Positions 37,999 through 47,865 of a stretch of DNA of 64,000 nt are shown one piece after another; positions within the stretch are counted from its first letter, which is position 1; the number at the start of each line of letters is the position of its first letter. Source of the stretch: Sulfurimonadaceae bacterium (GTDB lineage Bacteria > Campylobacterota > Campylobacteria > Campylobacterales > Sulfurimonadaceae); the NCBI GenBank assembly GCA_028683835.1, contig JAQUHB010000010.1:1-64000 (forward strand). Direction: 5' to 3'. The notes beneath the pieces were generated by a model. That model saw only the letters and a list, made by a program, of their open reading frames with translations. It did not search any database and had not been told where the DNA came from. Made by a program: the position numbers and the translations under genes.

Positions 37999-40753
37999 TT
38001 ACTACCTTTGCACAGCGTTCGCAGAGACACTCTTCGTTTGCGGCTTGAAATTTCCAGCATCTTGGGCATTTCACTCTAGAAGCTTTTATGACAACAAACT
38101 CATCGCCGTTTACACTAAAGTGACCAAGCTCTTCGCCAGCTACATCGTTGTTGTTGAGGCTTGAAACCACAAACCAATCCTCAGCTTCTGTAGCATCCAT
38201 AGAAAGAAGGATGCTAGAACTTGTAGAGATCTCCACCTCTAAAGTGCTTTTGATCTTTTTCTCTTTTTTCAGCGCATCTACCACTTCAAAGAAAGCGTCT
38301 CTTACTTTTAACATGTAAGCTTCATCAAATCCTGATTCGCTTACTTGTAAAGGTGCATATTCAAGGTCGAAGATATCTTGTGCATCGCCTTTTATGACTG
38401 CAGGAGCGTTTTCTAAAATCTCATCTGCAGTGTAAGTAAGTATCGGTGCTACGAGTGTCAGCAATGATTTTGCGATCATCGCCAATGCGCTCTGGCTTGA
38501 ACGTCTATGCATATCGTTTTTATCATCACAGTAGAGTCTGTCTTTTGTAATGTCGATGTAGATACCGCTTAGGTCGTTTACGACGAAGTTGTTGAGTAAA
38601 CTCATCGCTTGGACAAAGTTGTAATCTTGAAAGTTTTTCATCACATCTGCAAAGACTTTGCTTGCTTTTTCAAGTATCCATCTATCTAGGATTCCCATAT
38701 CTTTGACATCTACAAGAGTCTCTAAATCATCGATGTTTGCGAGCATGATTCTAAATGTATTTCTTAGTTTGCGGTAGTTTTCTGCTATCTGTTTTAAGAT
38801 ATCATCAGAGATTTTGAGGTCGCTTTGATAGTCGCTTGATGCAACCCATAGACGAAGAATTTCAGAACCAAACTCTTTTAAGACTTTGTCTGGTGCGACG
38901 ACGTTGCCTTTAGACTTACTCATTTTCTCGCCCTTCGCATCGACGGTAAAACCGTGCGTAAGGACTGTTTTATATGGCGCTTTGTGTTGTACTGCGGCAC
39001 TTAGGAAAAGTGAAGACTGGAACCATCCGCGGTGTTGATCGCTACCTTCTAAGTAAATATCTGCAGGATATTCGCCGGCATCATAGTTACGAGATTTTAA
39101 AACTGCGTTCCAAGTAGAACCGCTGTCAAACCAAACGTCTAAGATATCTGTCACTTTTTCAAGTTCATCAGCTTTGTAAACGCATCCCGGATAGAGTAGT
39201 TCTGAGATATCCATAGAGTACCAAACGTCACTTCCCTGCTGCTCGAATATCATCGCGACAAAGTTCATCACTTTCTCGTCAAACACTACTTCGCCCGTAG
39301 CTTTTACTCTAAAAAATGCGATAGGCACACCCCAGTCACGCTGACGAGAGATACACCAGTCAGGACGGTTTGCCACCATAGAGTTCAAACGGTTACGCCC
39401 AGTTTCAGGATAAAAAGCGGTCTTTGCCACTTCATCTGCTGCGATCTCTCTTAAAGTCTTGCCCTCACCCACAGGAGTTCCATCCACAGAGATAAACCAC
39501 TGTTTTGTAGCTCTATAGATCAATGGTGTATGACTTCTCCAACAGTGTGGATATGAGTGAGAAAAACGGCTTACATGTAAGACACTTTCACCCAACAATT
39601 CGATGATTGCTTCGTTTGATTTGAAGATATGTTTGCCTACGAAATCCTCTGCATTAGGAATCAATTCCAGTCCTACAACCGTTTCATCATAACATCCGGT
39701 TTCATCAACAGGCATGACTACTTCAAGATCATATTTGAGACCTACACGGTAGTCATCTTCACCGTGTCCCGGAGCTGTGTGAACCGCACCCGTACCATTT
39801 TCCATGAGTACGTGCTCGCCTAGAACTAATGTAGATTCTCTGCCATTTAAAGGATTCAGCGCTTTTAAATGCTCAAAAACAGGTGCATCAAAAGTTTGTG
39901 CTATCTCACCTTTGATAATCTCCGCTTTGTGAAGCGTTTCATACAGTTTGCTCGCAACTATATATCCATCAGTAGTAAGAACATACTGCTCATCAGGATT
40001 GATAGAGATACCTGTATTTGCAGGGATCGTCCAAGGAGTCGTTGTCCAGATAACAACTGCGGCTTTAGAGTTGATGCCCACTTTTGCTTTTGCATCATCA
40101 CTGAGTTCAAACGCGATATAGATAGAGTAATCCTCTTTATCTTGATACTCAACTTCAGCTTCAGCCAAAGCAGTTCTCTCAGCCCAGCTCCAAAAAACAG
40201 GTTTTGAGCGCTCGATAAGAAGCCCTTTTTTTGCTACTTCGCAGAGAGTTCTATAGATATTTGCTTCAAATTTATAGTCCATAGTGACATAAGGATTTTC
40301 CCAGTCAGCGATGATTCCAAGCTGTTTGAACTCACCGCGTTGGACATCTACAAAAGATGCCGCGTGCTCACGGCAAAGTTTTCTAATCTCTGAAGTTTCA
40401 AGCAACTCTTTTTTCTGTTTTCCGCCAAGTTTTTTCTCTACTTGCTGCTCGATCGGAAGTCCATGACAATCCCAGCCCGGAGTCAAACGCACAGATTTTC
40501 CTGCAAAATAGTTCTGTTTTACTATGATATCTTTTAGTATTTTATTGAGTGCGTGACCGATGTGGATATTGCCGTTTGCATATGGAGGGCCATCATGAAG
40601 TGTAAAAGATTCTCTGCCCTTACGTTTGTTTTTCATCTTTGTATAAACATCTTTTTCATACCAAGATGCGTATCTTATAGGCTCATTTTGCGGAAGATTT
40701 CCACGCATAGCAAAATTTGTTGTAGGTAAAAGAAGTGTATCTTTATAGTCCAT
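37991..40753 (-). CDS. ileS: Isoleucyl-tRNA synthetase
   Basis: 920 aa class I synthetase of usual length. HIGH is at 64-67 ('[11 protein letters not shown]'), KMSKS in '[10 protein letters not shown]', and the C-terminal zinc site reads 'CPRCWKF..CLCERC'. It charges tRNA(Ile) and edits valine. GAGG lies five bases before the ATG. The gene carries a TTACATGTAA palindrome at 39571. Confidence 0.97.
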   Translation of the reverse strand: MDYKDTLLLPTTNFAMRGNLPQNEPIRYASWYEKDVYTKMKNKRKGRESFTLHDGPPYANGNIHIGHALNKILKDIIVKQNYFAGKSVRLTPGWDCHGLPIEQQVEKKLGGKQKKELLETSEIRKLCREHAASFVDVQRGEFKQLGIIADWENPYVTMDYKFEANIYRTLCEVAKKGLLIERSKPVFWSWAERTALAEAEVEYQDKEDYSIYIAFELSDDAKAKVGINSKAAVVIWTTTPWTIPANTGISINPDEQYVLTTDGYIVASKLYETLHKAEIIKGEIAQTFDAPVFEHLKALNPLNGRESTLVLGEHVLMENGTGAVHTAPGHGEDDYRVGLKYDLEVVMPVDETGCYDETVVGLELIPNAEDFVGKHIFKSNEAIIELLGESVLHVSRFSHSYPHCWRSHTPLIYRATKQWFISVDGTPVGEGKTLREIAADEVAKTAFYPETGRNRLNSMVANRPDWCISRQRDWGVPIAFFRVKATGEVVFDEKVMNFVAMIFEQQGSDVWYSMDISELLYPGCVYKADELEKVTDILDVWFDSGSTWNAVLKSRNYDAGEYPADIYLEGSDQHRGWFQSSLFLSAAVQHKAPYKTVLTHGFTVDAKGEKMSKSKGNVVAPDKVLKEFGSEILRLWVASSDYQSDLKISDDILKQIAENYRKLRNTFRIMLANIDDLETLVDVKDMGILDRWILEKASKVFADVMKNFQDYNFVQAMSLLNNFVVNDLSGIYIDITKDRLYCDDKNDMHRRSSQSALAMIAKSLLTLVAPILTYTADEILENAPAVIKGDAQDIFDLEYAPLQVSESGFDEAYMLKVRDAFFEVVDALKKEKKIKSTLEVEISTSSSILLSMDATEAEDWFVVSSLNNNDVAGEELGHFSVNGDEFVVIKASRVKCPRCWKFQAANEECLCERCAKVVNA

Positions 40754-40870
40754 TGAGGCCTCATTTATTAGAGTTTTTATTTATTTAAAAATTGTTGGAT
40801 TATATCTTTAAAGTGTTTAAAACCCACTGATGTGATATAATCCAGTAATGTTATTTTTGAAGGTTTATCT

Positions 40871-41965
40871 ATGAAATTCAATCTCCTATTTATCGGCAAC
40901 AAGTTTTCAAACAACAGTTATTTAAAAAATTACATTCTTCGTGAGATAGATAAAAGAATTGCTTTTATTGACTCGATCACCTTTTTTCAAGAGAATGACA
41001 ACTCACTTTTTTTGCATCTTGAACGTGAATTATCATCTGAAGCAAAACTCCTTATTGTCACTACAAAACAAAACTTCAGTGTCGTCGGTAAACTTTTATG
41101 CACTGTCACGGCAGATAACCAAATTCTCAAAGAAAATATGCTTTTACCGTCAAGATGTACGGTTTTTGAAGATCAGAGTTATCTTTTAAACTATGAAAAT
41201 AGTATTATCAATGTCTTACATGTGGATGAACTTTGTGAGTTTCCGAGACTTTTGCTTGATGATGAGAACTCCAATGCGACTATCCATCTTTTCCGTGAAG
41301 ATAGAGAAAGCGCAAAGGCGCTACTCTCCCCTATCGCACAGACCAATGAAGTAAAGATAGAGTTTACGGATATTGTAGAAAACTGGTTGCAGATAGATAT
41401 AACAAGCAGAAAGTATGGAAATATCACACAGTTTATCTCCTCGGCAAAACAGCTTTTAAGCTCCAAGATCATCGCGGCTTCCAATATTCCCGCATACATC
41501 ATCGAAAAGCTCAATCACGCACAAAGAAAAGTCACCTTTGCAGAGAGCTGTACAGGCGGATTACTCTCCTATATGTTTACAAAAGAGAGTGGCGCGTCAA
41601 ATGTATTTGACGGCTCACTGATCACTTATTCAAACGCACTCAAAGAAAATTGGCTTGCAGTAGATCATAATAACTTAGAGAGTTTTGGAGCTGTGAGTGC
41701 GGATGTGGTCCAAGAGATGAGCGAAGGTGCTCTCAACGTCAGCTATGCTAACTATTCTATTGCCATCAGTGGCATTGCTGGTCCAACGGGTAGCACAGAA
41801 GAAAAACCTGTAGGCACTGTCTATATAAGTGCAAGAAGTAAAAAAAATGAAAAAACATATATGCTTTCACTTTCAGGAGACCGTAAATATATCCAAGAAC
41901 AGAGTGCTTTATACGCTATAAAAATGTTACTTGAAATAGATAAAGAACTTTTTTTCGCAAATTGA
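40871..41965 (+). CDS. CinA-like protein with nicotinamide-nucleotide amidase domain
   Basis: 364 aa. The C-terminal domain (about 205-360) has 'ESCTGGLLSYM', 'GAVSADVVQEMSEGA' and 'ISGIAGPTGSTEEKPVGTV', the CinA/PncC amidase that recycles nicotinamide mononucleotide. The N-terminal 200 residues are where CinA has a molybdopterin-binding-like domain; they keep roughly the size but few recognisable motifs. GAAGG precedes the ATG. It is divergent from ileS. Confidence 0.85.
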   Translation: MKFNLLFIGNKFSNNSYLKNYILREIDKRIAFIDSITFFQENDNSLFLHLERELSSEAKLLIVTTKQNFSVVGKLLCTVTADNQILKENMLLPSRCTVFEDQSYLLNYENSIINVLHVDELCEFPRLLLDDENSNATIHLFREDRESAKALLSPIAQTNEVKIEFTDIVENWLQIDITSRKYGNITQFISSAKQLLSSKIIAASNIPAYIIEKLNHAQRKVTFAESCTGGLLSYMFTKESGASNVFDGSLITYSNALKENWLAVDHNNLESFGAVSADVVQEMSEGALNVSYANYSIAISGIAGPTGSTEEKPVGTVYISARSKKNEKTYMLSLSGDRKYIQEQSALYAIKMLLEIDKELFFAN

Positions 41966-41975
41966 GCGAAAAGCC

Positions 41976-42004
41976 TTGACAAAAAAAATCTATTTACATA
42001 TAAT
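41976..42004 (+). promoter_or_regulatory. Consensus sigma-70 promoter of tRNA array
   Basis: TTGACA (41976-41981), a 17-bp spacer and TATAAT (41999-42004) match the consensus exactly. A GC-rich CGCCCTC follows, the discriminator type linked to stringent control of stable RNA. The first tRNA starts 27 bp later. Confidence 0.85.
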
Positions 42005-42031
42005 TTCGCCCTCACAAGAAAGTGAGAAAAT

Positions 42032-42107
42032 GTCTCGTTAGCTCAGCTGGTAGAGCACGTCACTTTTAATGATGTGGCCGATGGTTCGAATCCATCACGG
42101 GACACCA
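42032..42107 (+). tRNA. trnK: tRNA-Lys (TTT)
   Basis: 76 nt with encoded CCA. Acceptor GTCTCGT pairs with ACGGGAC, the D loop reads AGCTGGTAG, the anticodon loop CTTTTAA, and the T arm has GGTTCGAATCC. Confidence 0.95.
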
Positions 42108-42121
42108 GTGACAATATAGGT

Positions 42122-42198
42122 GCAGCGGTAGTTCAGTTGGTTAGAATACCTGCCTGTCACGCAGGGGGTCGCGGGTTCGAGCCCCGTCCGCTGCGCCA
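42122..42198 (+). tRNA. trnD: tRNA-Asp (GTC), copy 1
   Basis: 77 nt with encoded CCA. Acceptor GCAGCGG/CCGCTGC, anticodon loop CTGTCAC, T arm GGGTTCGAGCCC. Identical to the copy at 42654-42730. Confidence 0.95.
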
Positions 42199-42211
42199 CT
42201 TTAAAAATAAT

Positions 42212-42287
42212 GGGCGTTTAGCTCAGTTGGTAGAGCGCTACCCTTACAAGGTAGATGTCACAAGTTCGAGTCTTGTAATGCCCACCA
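42212..42287 (+). tRNA. trnV: tRNA-Val (TAC), copy 1
   Basis: 76 nt with encoded CCA. Acceptor GGGCGTT/AATGCCC, anticodon loop CTTACAA, T loop GTTCGAGTC. Identical to the copy at 42418-42493. Confidence 0.95.
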
Positions 42288-42316
42288 TTATTTATACGCC
42301 TTTTGTTTATGAAAGT

Positions 42317-42392
42317 GACCCTTTCGTCTAGTGGCCAAGGACACTATCACTTCATGGTAGGAACAGAGGTTCAAATCCTTTAGGGGTCGCCA
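42317..42392 (+). tRNA. trnE: tRNA-Glu-like (TTC), atypical anticodon loop
   Basis: 76 nt with encoded CCA and a G discriminator as in bacterial tRNA(Glu). Acceptor GACCCTT/AGGGGTC, D arm GTCTAGTGGCCAAGGAC. The anticodon stem CTATC/GGTAG encloses the loop ACTTCAT: the anticodon is TTC, but position 33 is C rather than the nearly invariant T. The T stem has one G-T pair. Confidence 0.8.
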
Positions 42393-42417
42393 TTATGGTG
42401 TTGTATCCTTTTTTAAA

Positions 42418-42493
42418 GGGCGTTTAGCTCAGTTGGTAGAGCGCTACCCTTACAAGGTAGATGTCACAAGTTCGAGTCTTGTAATGCCCACCA
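42418..42493 (+). tRNA. trnV: tRNA-Val (TAC), copy 2
   Basis: Sequence-identical to copy 1 at 42212-42287, indicating recent duplication or gene conversion in the array. Confidence 0.95.
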
Positions 42494-42538
42494 TTTACAT
42501 TTTATTTGTACGCAAAACGAACAAAGTCCGTTTAGCTG

Positions 42539-42615
42539 CGTTAACACTATGTTTTCTTCGGTAGAAAGCCAATAGCACTTACGCTATTTTTACTGAATTG
42601 AGGTTAGTATTAACG
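42539..42615 (+). ncRNA. Candidate structured RNA in the tRNA array spacer
   Basis: An 11-bp near-perfect inverted repeat (42539-42549 with 42605-42615, one mismatch) closes a 77-nt segment with two inner hairpins: TTTCT/AGAAA with a TCGGT loop (about 42553-42567) and AATAGC/GCTATT (42571-42588). It sits between tRNA-Val and tRNA-Asp copies. It could be a decayed tRNA, a processing signal or a small RNA. Confidence 0.35.
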
Positions 42616-42653
42616 TAGTTATTATGTAAGTCGTATACTATGAGATCCTATTA

Positions 42654-42730
42654 GCAGCGGTAGTTCAGTTGGTTAGAATACCTGCCTGTCACGCAGGGGG
42701 TCGCGGGTTCGAGCCCCGTCCGCTGCGCCA
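42654..42730 (+). tRNA. trnD: tRNA-Asp (GTC), copy 2
   Basis: Sequence-identical to copy 1. It is the last tRNA of the array, 104 bp before the chemoreceptor gene. Confidence 0.95.
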
Positions 42731-42834
42731 CCACTTCTTTCTTCAAAATAAACTTAAATTTTCGAATAATTTAAAATAACAAAAGCCTTTTTTCGATAAG
42801 ATATACTCTATACTTCAATAATTACAGGTGTTCT

Positions 42835-44751
42835 ATGGATGTTAAAAAATTAAAACTTGCGACGATGTTTTCTCTTCTTTTTGCTACTGCATTCATCTCT
42901 ATTTCTGCTATCTTTTACTATTATGGTTATGTTAAACAAAAAGAGTCTTTAACTATCAATCTTAAATCACAAGCTACTTCTGTTCTAAATTTTGCAGATG
43001 TTCTCCTTGAATCAAGAAATCAAAAATTTTTCAGTAATGAATCTACTGAAACACCTCAAATCATCCAAAATGAAGTGTTTGACAAATTTACAGCACTCTC
43101 TGGTGGAAAAGTCTTTTTTAAAGAAGCTTCTAAAACTCCTACGAATGAAAAAAATAAAGCGACTCAGTATGAATCAGATCTTATAGATGCCTTTCAAAAA
43201 GACAAAAATTTAAAAGAAATAGAAAAAAATGTATTTGATGCAGATAAAGAGTATTACCTTTTATCTCGTCCTATTATTGCCGAAGATAAATGTAAAATGT
43301 GCCATCCGACTTGGACCGCTGGTAATGTTATCGCTATAGAAGATGTAAGAATTGATCTTAATGACTTTAAAACAGCCATCAAAGAAAATATTTTCTTAAC
43401 GATTCTTACAGGTATTATCAATATTGTCATTATCCTGCTTTTAACACACTATCTTTTCAATAAATTTGTTTCATCACGTATCAACAAACTTTTAAGCGTT
43501 ATACTCAGAGTAGAAAAAGGAAACTTTATCATTCAAGATATTGTAAAAGATGAGCTTGACAATAAAGAAGATACAAAAAATGAGATAGATATGCTTTTTA
43601 CACACCTCAACCAAATGGTCTCTACTTTAAAACCTGTTATAGAAAATGTTGTCAATGAAAGCAAGCACATGGCCTTTAATGCAAGTTACGGTTATGTAAA
43701 AATAGATCAAACAAATGCGCATGTTCTTGCACAGCACAATTCTCTAAACAGCTCCAAAGAGAAGCTCCATGAGATTTTACAAGATAATAAAGTGATGCAA
43801 ACAACCTTATCAAGCATGTTCACAAGTTCAGACCATTCAAAAAAGGTTGTACAGACCAGTCAGTTAGAAGTTGCTAAAAACCTCACTCAAGGTTCAAAAG
43901 CGATAGAATCTATGGAAAATACAACTACAACAGTTCAAGATCTCAAAATATTTTCTCAAGAGATCTCAAAAATGATGGATATTATCTCCGATATTGCTGA
44001 TGAGACGAATCTTATCTCACTCAATGCTGCCATAGAAGCAGCTCGTGCTGGAGTCCATGGAAGAAGCTTTGCAGTTGTTGCTGACAAAATACGAGAACTT
44101 GCGGAAGTATCACAAAAAAATGCAGATGACATAGGACAAGTCTTAAAGAAAATTGATAATCAAATAGACAATGTCACAAAAAGTGCTTTAACTTCTAAAA
44201 CAAGTGTGACTTCGCTCGTTGAGAGCTCAACAATTATCGATCAAAATTTTGAAGAGATCAAAAATAGCTTTGATCTTATCTCAAAATATTTAGTAGAATT
44301 TAATAGACAATTCAATGAAGAATCTGTGATGCTTCATCACATGGAAAAAGAGCTAGAGCATGTTGAAGAAGCAAGTAAAGTACTTGTAAAAAATGCCGAC
44401 GATTCTAAAATTATTATGAAAGATACAGCAGATAAGAGTGCTTCGTTAAAATCTTTGGCAGATGGATTTGAAGTAGTTTTAAACAATAGAGCCGCAAAAC
44501 GAAGTGTTATTACACCGCCGTTACAAGCACAAGATGAACATAAAAACCTTGTTTATATCTTTGATTACTCAGAAAATGGAGTTTCATTTTATGATGCAAC
44601 AACTGATATACTCAAAAGAAAAATCGGTGAGAGACTCACTCTTAGGCCAAGAGAAGTACTTGACAATAAGTCTGAGCTAAGATGTGAAATCATGCATGTA
44701 AGCCAAGAGGTTCTTGATGGGATTTACTTTTATGGCGCAAGATTGATCTAG
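42835..44751 (+). CDS. Methyl-accepting chemotaxis protein with periplasmic c-type heme motif
   Basis: 638 aa. TM1 at about 9-29, a periplasmic sensor (about 30-180), TM2 at about 183-205, HAMP, and a cytoplasmic coiled coil with the hairpin tip 'DIADETNLISLNAAIEAARAG'. The sensor holds CKMCH at 153-157, the covalent heme motif, in a context resembling the DUF3365/Tll0287-like heme domain. It may sense redox state or a gas ligand. After the coiled coil is an extra C-terminal domain (about 540-638) that could be a PilZ-like module. AGGTG precedes the ATG. Confidence 0.88.
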   Translation: MDVKKLKLATMFSLLFATAFISISAIFYYYGYVKQKESLTINLKSQATSVLNFADVLLESRNQKFFSNESTETPQIIQNEVFDKFTALSGGKVFFKEASKTPTNEKNKATQYESDLIDAFQKDKNLKEIEKNVFDADKEYYLLSRPIIAEDKCKMCHPTWTAGNVIAIEDVRIDLNDFKTAIKENIFLTILTGIINIVIILLLTHYLFNKFVSSRINKLLSVILRVEKGNFIIQDIVKDELDNKEDTKNEIDMLFTHLNQMVSTLKPVIENVVNESKHMAFNASYGYVKIDQTNAHVLAQHNSLNSSKEKLHEILQDNKVMQTTLSSMFTSSDHSKKVVQTSQLEVAKNLTQGSKAIESMENTTTTVQDLKIFSQEISKMMDIISDIADETNLISLNAAIEAARAGVHGRSFAVVADKIRELAEVSQKNADDIGQVLKKIDNQIDNVTKSALTSKTSVTSLVESSTIIDQNFEEIKNSFDLISKYLVEFNRQFNEESVMLHHMEKELEHVEEASKVLVKNADDSKIIMKDTADKSASLKSLADGFEVVLNNRAAKRSVITPPLQAQDEHKNLVYIFDYSENGVSFYDATTDILKRKIGERLTLRPREVLDNKSELRCEIMHVSQEVLDGIYFYGARLI

Positions 44752-44858
44752 TCCCATGAAGATTTTTATTTTTCTAGCGGGGTCTGAAAGAGTAGAACGA
44801 TATGTCTAAAGTTAAATCTATTGTAATCGTCGAGATATCATTAAAAAATGGGTAAGTT

Positions 44859-45404
44859 ATGTTTACATTTTTAAACAAATTATTTAAAAAAAAGGAAGAA
44901 GTAACCACTAGCTTTCCTTTAAATATTGAAAAACTCTTGAAAAAATGTAAAACTTTACCTGATTATATTAAGCTCTTAGAACTGACTGTCGACACTTGTT
45001 ATGAACTATTTGAAAATCAATTTGTTTATCAAAATAAACATAAAGTATCTATTGTAGTTGCTATTATCTTTGCAAAATTTAGCCAAACAGAGATCTTTAA
45101 CAAAGAAGAAGAGCAACTTCATTTTAATCTTATATTTATCATTTTAAATAGACTTGAAATTGCAAGTGATAATATGCAGTTTAAAGAGTTTCAAAGCGCT
45201 ATGATATATATTGATGATGCTCTTGCTGAAGTAAATATCAACGATCATAATGCAAATTTTTTCATCTCTAACGCATATGCCAGCTATCTGTATCCATATA
45301 CAGATCTTTATAAACTAACTCGAGAAGCACTCTTGATCAATGACTTTTTTACACCTATACAGATCTTAGCAGAAAACCAAAAAAAGTTTTTTTCAAAATA
45401 CTGA
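44859..45404 (+). CDS. Hypothetical helical protein
   Basis: 181 aa, no signal peptide, predicted helical, starting with a short basic amphipathic segment ('FLNKLFKKKEE') that might touch the membrane. No family recognised. It lies 107 bp after the chemoreceptor on the same strand, with only a 17-codon ORF of no clear merit between. Confidence 0.6.
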   Translation: MFTFLNKLFKKKEEVTTSFPLNIEKLLKKCKTLPDYIKLLELTVDTCYELFENQFVYQNKHKVSIVVAIIFAKFSQTEIFNKEEEQLHFNLIFIILNRLEIASDNMQFKEFQSAMIYIDDALAEVNINDHNANFFISNAYASYLYPYTDLYKLTREALLINDFFTPIQILAENQKKFFSKY

Positions 45405-45445
45405 TACTTTAAATTTTTCACTCTTTTATATTGAGTTACAGCTAG

Positions 45446-47212
45446 TTAGATCAACTGATTTTTTAAAAACTCCATATAGTGTCCCTCTTCAAGTTGTAAC
45501 TCTTCATGTGTTCCGCTTTGGACTATCTTCCCGCCATCAAGCACATATATCTTATCTGCATTTTTAACGGTGCTTAGGCGATGTGCAATAGTGATGACAG
45601 TTTTTTCTTCTAAAAGCGGTGTAATAGCCGTATAAAGCTTTGCTTCTGTATGAACATCAAGCGCTGAAGTGGATTCATCAAAGATCACAATGCTCGGATC
45701 TGAAAGTATCATCCTTGCAATACTTATACGCTGTCTTTGTCCGCCTGAAAGACGGATACCGTGATGGCCGACTATGGTATCAAGTCCCAAAGGCATAGTA
45801 TCTACCATATCTTTTAACTGCGCGATAGAGAGTGCTCTAAATATCTCTTCATCACTTATCTCTTCGCCCATCGTGATATTAAAACGTAAAGTGGAATTAA
45901 AAAGTATCGGCATCTGCAACACTAAAAATACTTTCTTCCTTAAAGAGCTTTTATCAAGTTCTTCAACTCTTATACCGTTACAAGTAAAGCTACCAGCATC
46001 TTTTTCATAGAATCCTGATATCACTTGAGCCAGAGTTGTCTTTCCGCTTCCACTCGCACCGATAAGCGCTATTTTAGAACCTGATGGAATATCAAAAGAG
46101 ATATCTTCGAGAATTTTTTTATCTGCATTGTATGAAAATCCAAGATTTTTAAGAGAGATATCTACATGCAGACCATCAAGTTTTTTGTCTGAACTTGCTT
46201 CTGTTTTAAGAGAAAGAATTTTATTGAGACGTTTTATCGCCGCCATCGCTGACGCATACGAGTATTGCATCGACAAAATATCTTGCACAGGCGTCATAAT
46301 AAACCATATATAGCCAAACATTGCAAACATCATCCCGATACTGAGATTACTATATGCCACAAGTAAAAGTCCACTCGCGCGTAAAAGTTCAAAAACAATC
46401 AAAAATATCGTGTATGAAAATCGCTCATACGCGACACTTTTATAGCCATACGCATTGGAAGTTTTTTGAATATTATTTGCCAAAATGACAGCTTTAGAGA
46501 AAAAATAGTTCTCTTTATTACTCGCTTTTATCTGCCCGTAAAGTTCTAAAGTCTCGCCAACACTCTCTTGAAACTTCTCTATTGATTCATTTTCATCTTT
46601 TTTTAGCTCCCCAACACTCTTGGACATCTTTTTACTCACAAGCATGATAAGCGGCTGGATAACAAGAATCATAAGACCCAAAATAGGATTAATCGTAATC
46701 ATTACAACACCCACAGCTATAAGTGTTAATACAGAGGAAACAAATTTACTGACACTTGTGATAATAAAACTATCCAACGTGTTCACATCAGTGATCAGAT
46801 TGGCTGTGATTGCTCCACTTCCGAGTGTTTCATACTCATTCATAGACGCGATTTTAAGATGATCTATAAGTCGTTTGCGTATCATAAACGTAACATATTT
46901 GGATATTTTTGTAAATATCTTTGTGATGACAATGCCTAGTACAAAATAGATAAGCCGTAAAAAGATCACAGCCAAAGTAACAAGTCCGATGTAGTAAAAC
47001 GCACTTCCGCTGCCGAAGAGCCACTCTATCGTATGCACGATATAAGAAGGTTTGTGAAGTAAAACCTCATCAACCATTATGGGAAGCATAAGAGGGATAG
47101 GTACGCTGATAAGTATGACAATAACAGTAATAATCTGCCCGTAGATAAGAGCAGATTTTTTATGCAACATGAGTTTAAAAATGGATTTAAGAGTTATGGG
47201 TTCATTATTCAT
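45446..47212 (-). CDS. ABC exporter, fused permease-ATPase
   Basis: 588 aa half-transporter. Six TM helices (about 20-310) precede an ATPase domain with Walker A 'GASGSGKTTLA', signature 'LSGGQRQRISIAR', Walker B 'IVIFDESTSALD' and 'AHRLSTV'. This is MsbA/MdlB-type; it should dimerise and export lipid, peptide or drug. No substrate clue is present in the neighbours. Confidence 0.93.
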   Translation of the reverse strand: MNNEPITLKSIFKLMLHKKSALIYGQIITVIVILISVPIPLMLPIMVDEVLLHKPSYIVHTIEWLFGSGSAFYYIGLVTLAVIFLRLIYFVLGIVITKIFTKISKYVTFMIRKRLIDHLKIASMNEYETLGSGAITANLITDVNTLDSFIITSVSKFVSSVLTLIAVGVVMITINPILGLMILVIQPLIMLVSKKMSKSVGELKKDENESIEKFQESVGETLELYGQIKASNKENYFFSKAVILANNIQKTSNAYGYKSVAYERFSYTIFLIVFELLRASGLLLVAYSNLSIGMMFAMFGYIWFIMTPVQDILSMQYSYASAMAAIKRLNKILSLKTEASSDKKLDGLHVDISLKNLGFSYNADKKILEDISFDIPSGSKIALIGASGSGKTTLAQVISGFYEKDAGSFTCNGIRVEELDKSSLRKKVFLVLQMPILFNSTLRFNITMGEEISDEEIFRALSIAQLKDMVDTMPLGLDTIVGHHGIRLSGGQRQRISIARMILSDPSIVIFDESTSALDVHTEAKLYTAITPLLEEKTVITIAHRLSTVKNADKIYVLDGGKIVQSGTHEELQLEEGHYMEFLKNQLI

Positions 47213-47286
47213 GACGCAATTATAACCCTTCCATGTAAAATCTGCTTCTTTAGTGTAAAATTAGAGAAACAATTTAAAAGAGTATT

Positions 47287-47865
47287 ATGCAAAGAGTCGA
47301 ATTTGGTGATCACTACAGAAACAAAAAAAACGCCGTTTTTTTAGCTATTTATGTTGATAAAATCTCTCCTTGGAAATATTTTGATGACGATATCAAACAT
47401 ATGATATGCCCTGCACTCATCATGATAGACAGATGGGATGGACGCATGGGATTTCCCGGTGGAACTGTAAATAAAGATGAAGAGCTTTTGGATGCATTAG
47501 TGAGAGAAGTCAAAGAGGAGATCGGCATCACCGTAAAGCCTGATAAAGTTCGTCCTATCACGACACATGTAGGAAAAATCGTCACACATCTTTATGCGCT
47601 AGAGGTTTTAGAGATAGAGTTTTTACATATCTATTATCATATCCTCAACAATTTCTCGCGCTCTATTTTACTGCATGCGTATGAAGAAGGAGACACATCT
47701 CATTTTATGTCTGAGATCACGGGGATAAAAATCGTTCCTATATTTGAGCATAAAAAGAAAGGGATCAACCTCTTTTTGCAAAACTCTTTTGCAGGTTCTG
47801 CCAAAGATGAGATATTAATTATGCTCAGCGAGATTTTTAAAATGGATATAGAAAAACTGAAATAA
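47287..47865 (+). CDS. Nudix hydrolase
   Basis: 192 aa with a full Nudix box: 'GGTVNKDEELLDALVREVKEE' continued by IGI. It hydrolyses a nucleoside diphosphate linked to another group; the substrate is not apparent. A region of about 190 aa fits single-domain members. The 3' end overlaps the convergent DUF808 gene by 51 bp. Confidence 0.9.
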   Translation: MQRVEFGDHYRNKKNAVFLAIYVDKISPWKYFDDDIKHMICPALIMIDRWDGRMGFPGGTVNKDEELLDALVREVKEEIGITVKPDKVRPITTHVGKIVTHLYALEVLEIEFLHIYYHILNNFSRSILLHAYEEGDTSHFMSEITGIKIVPIFEHKKKGINLFLQNSFAGSAKDEILIMLSEIFKMDIEKLK

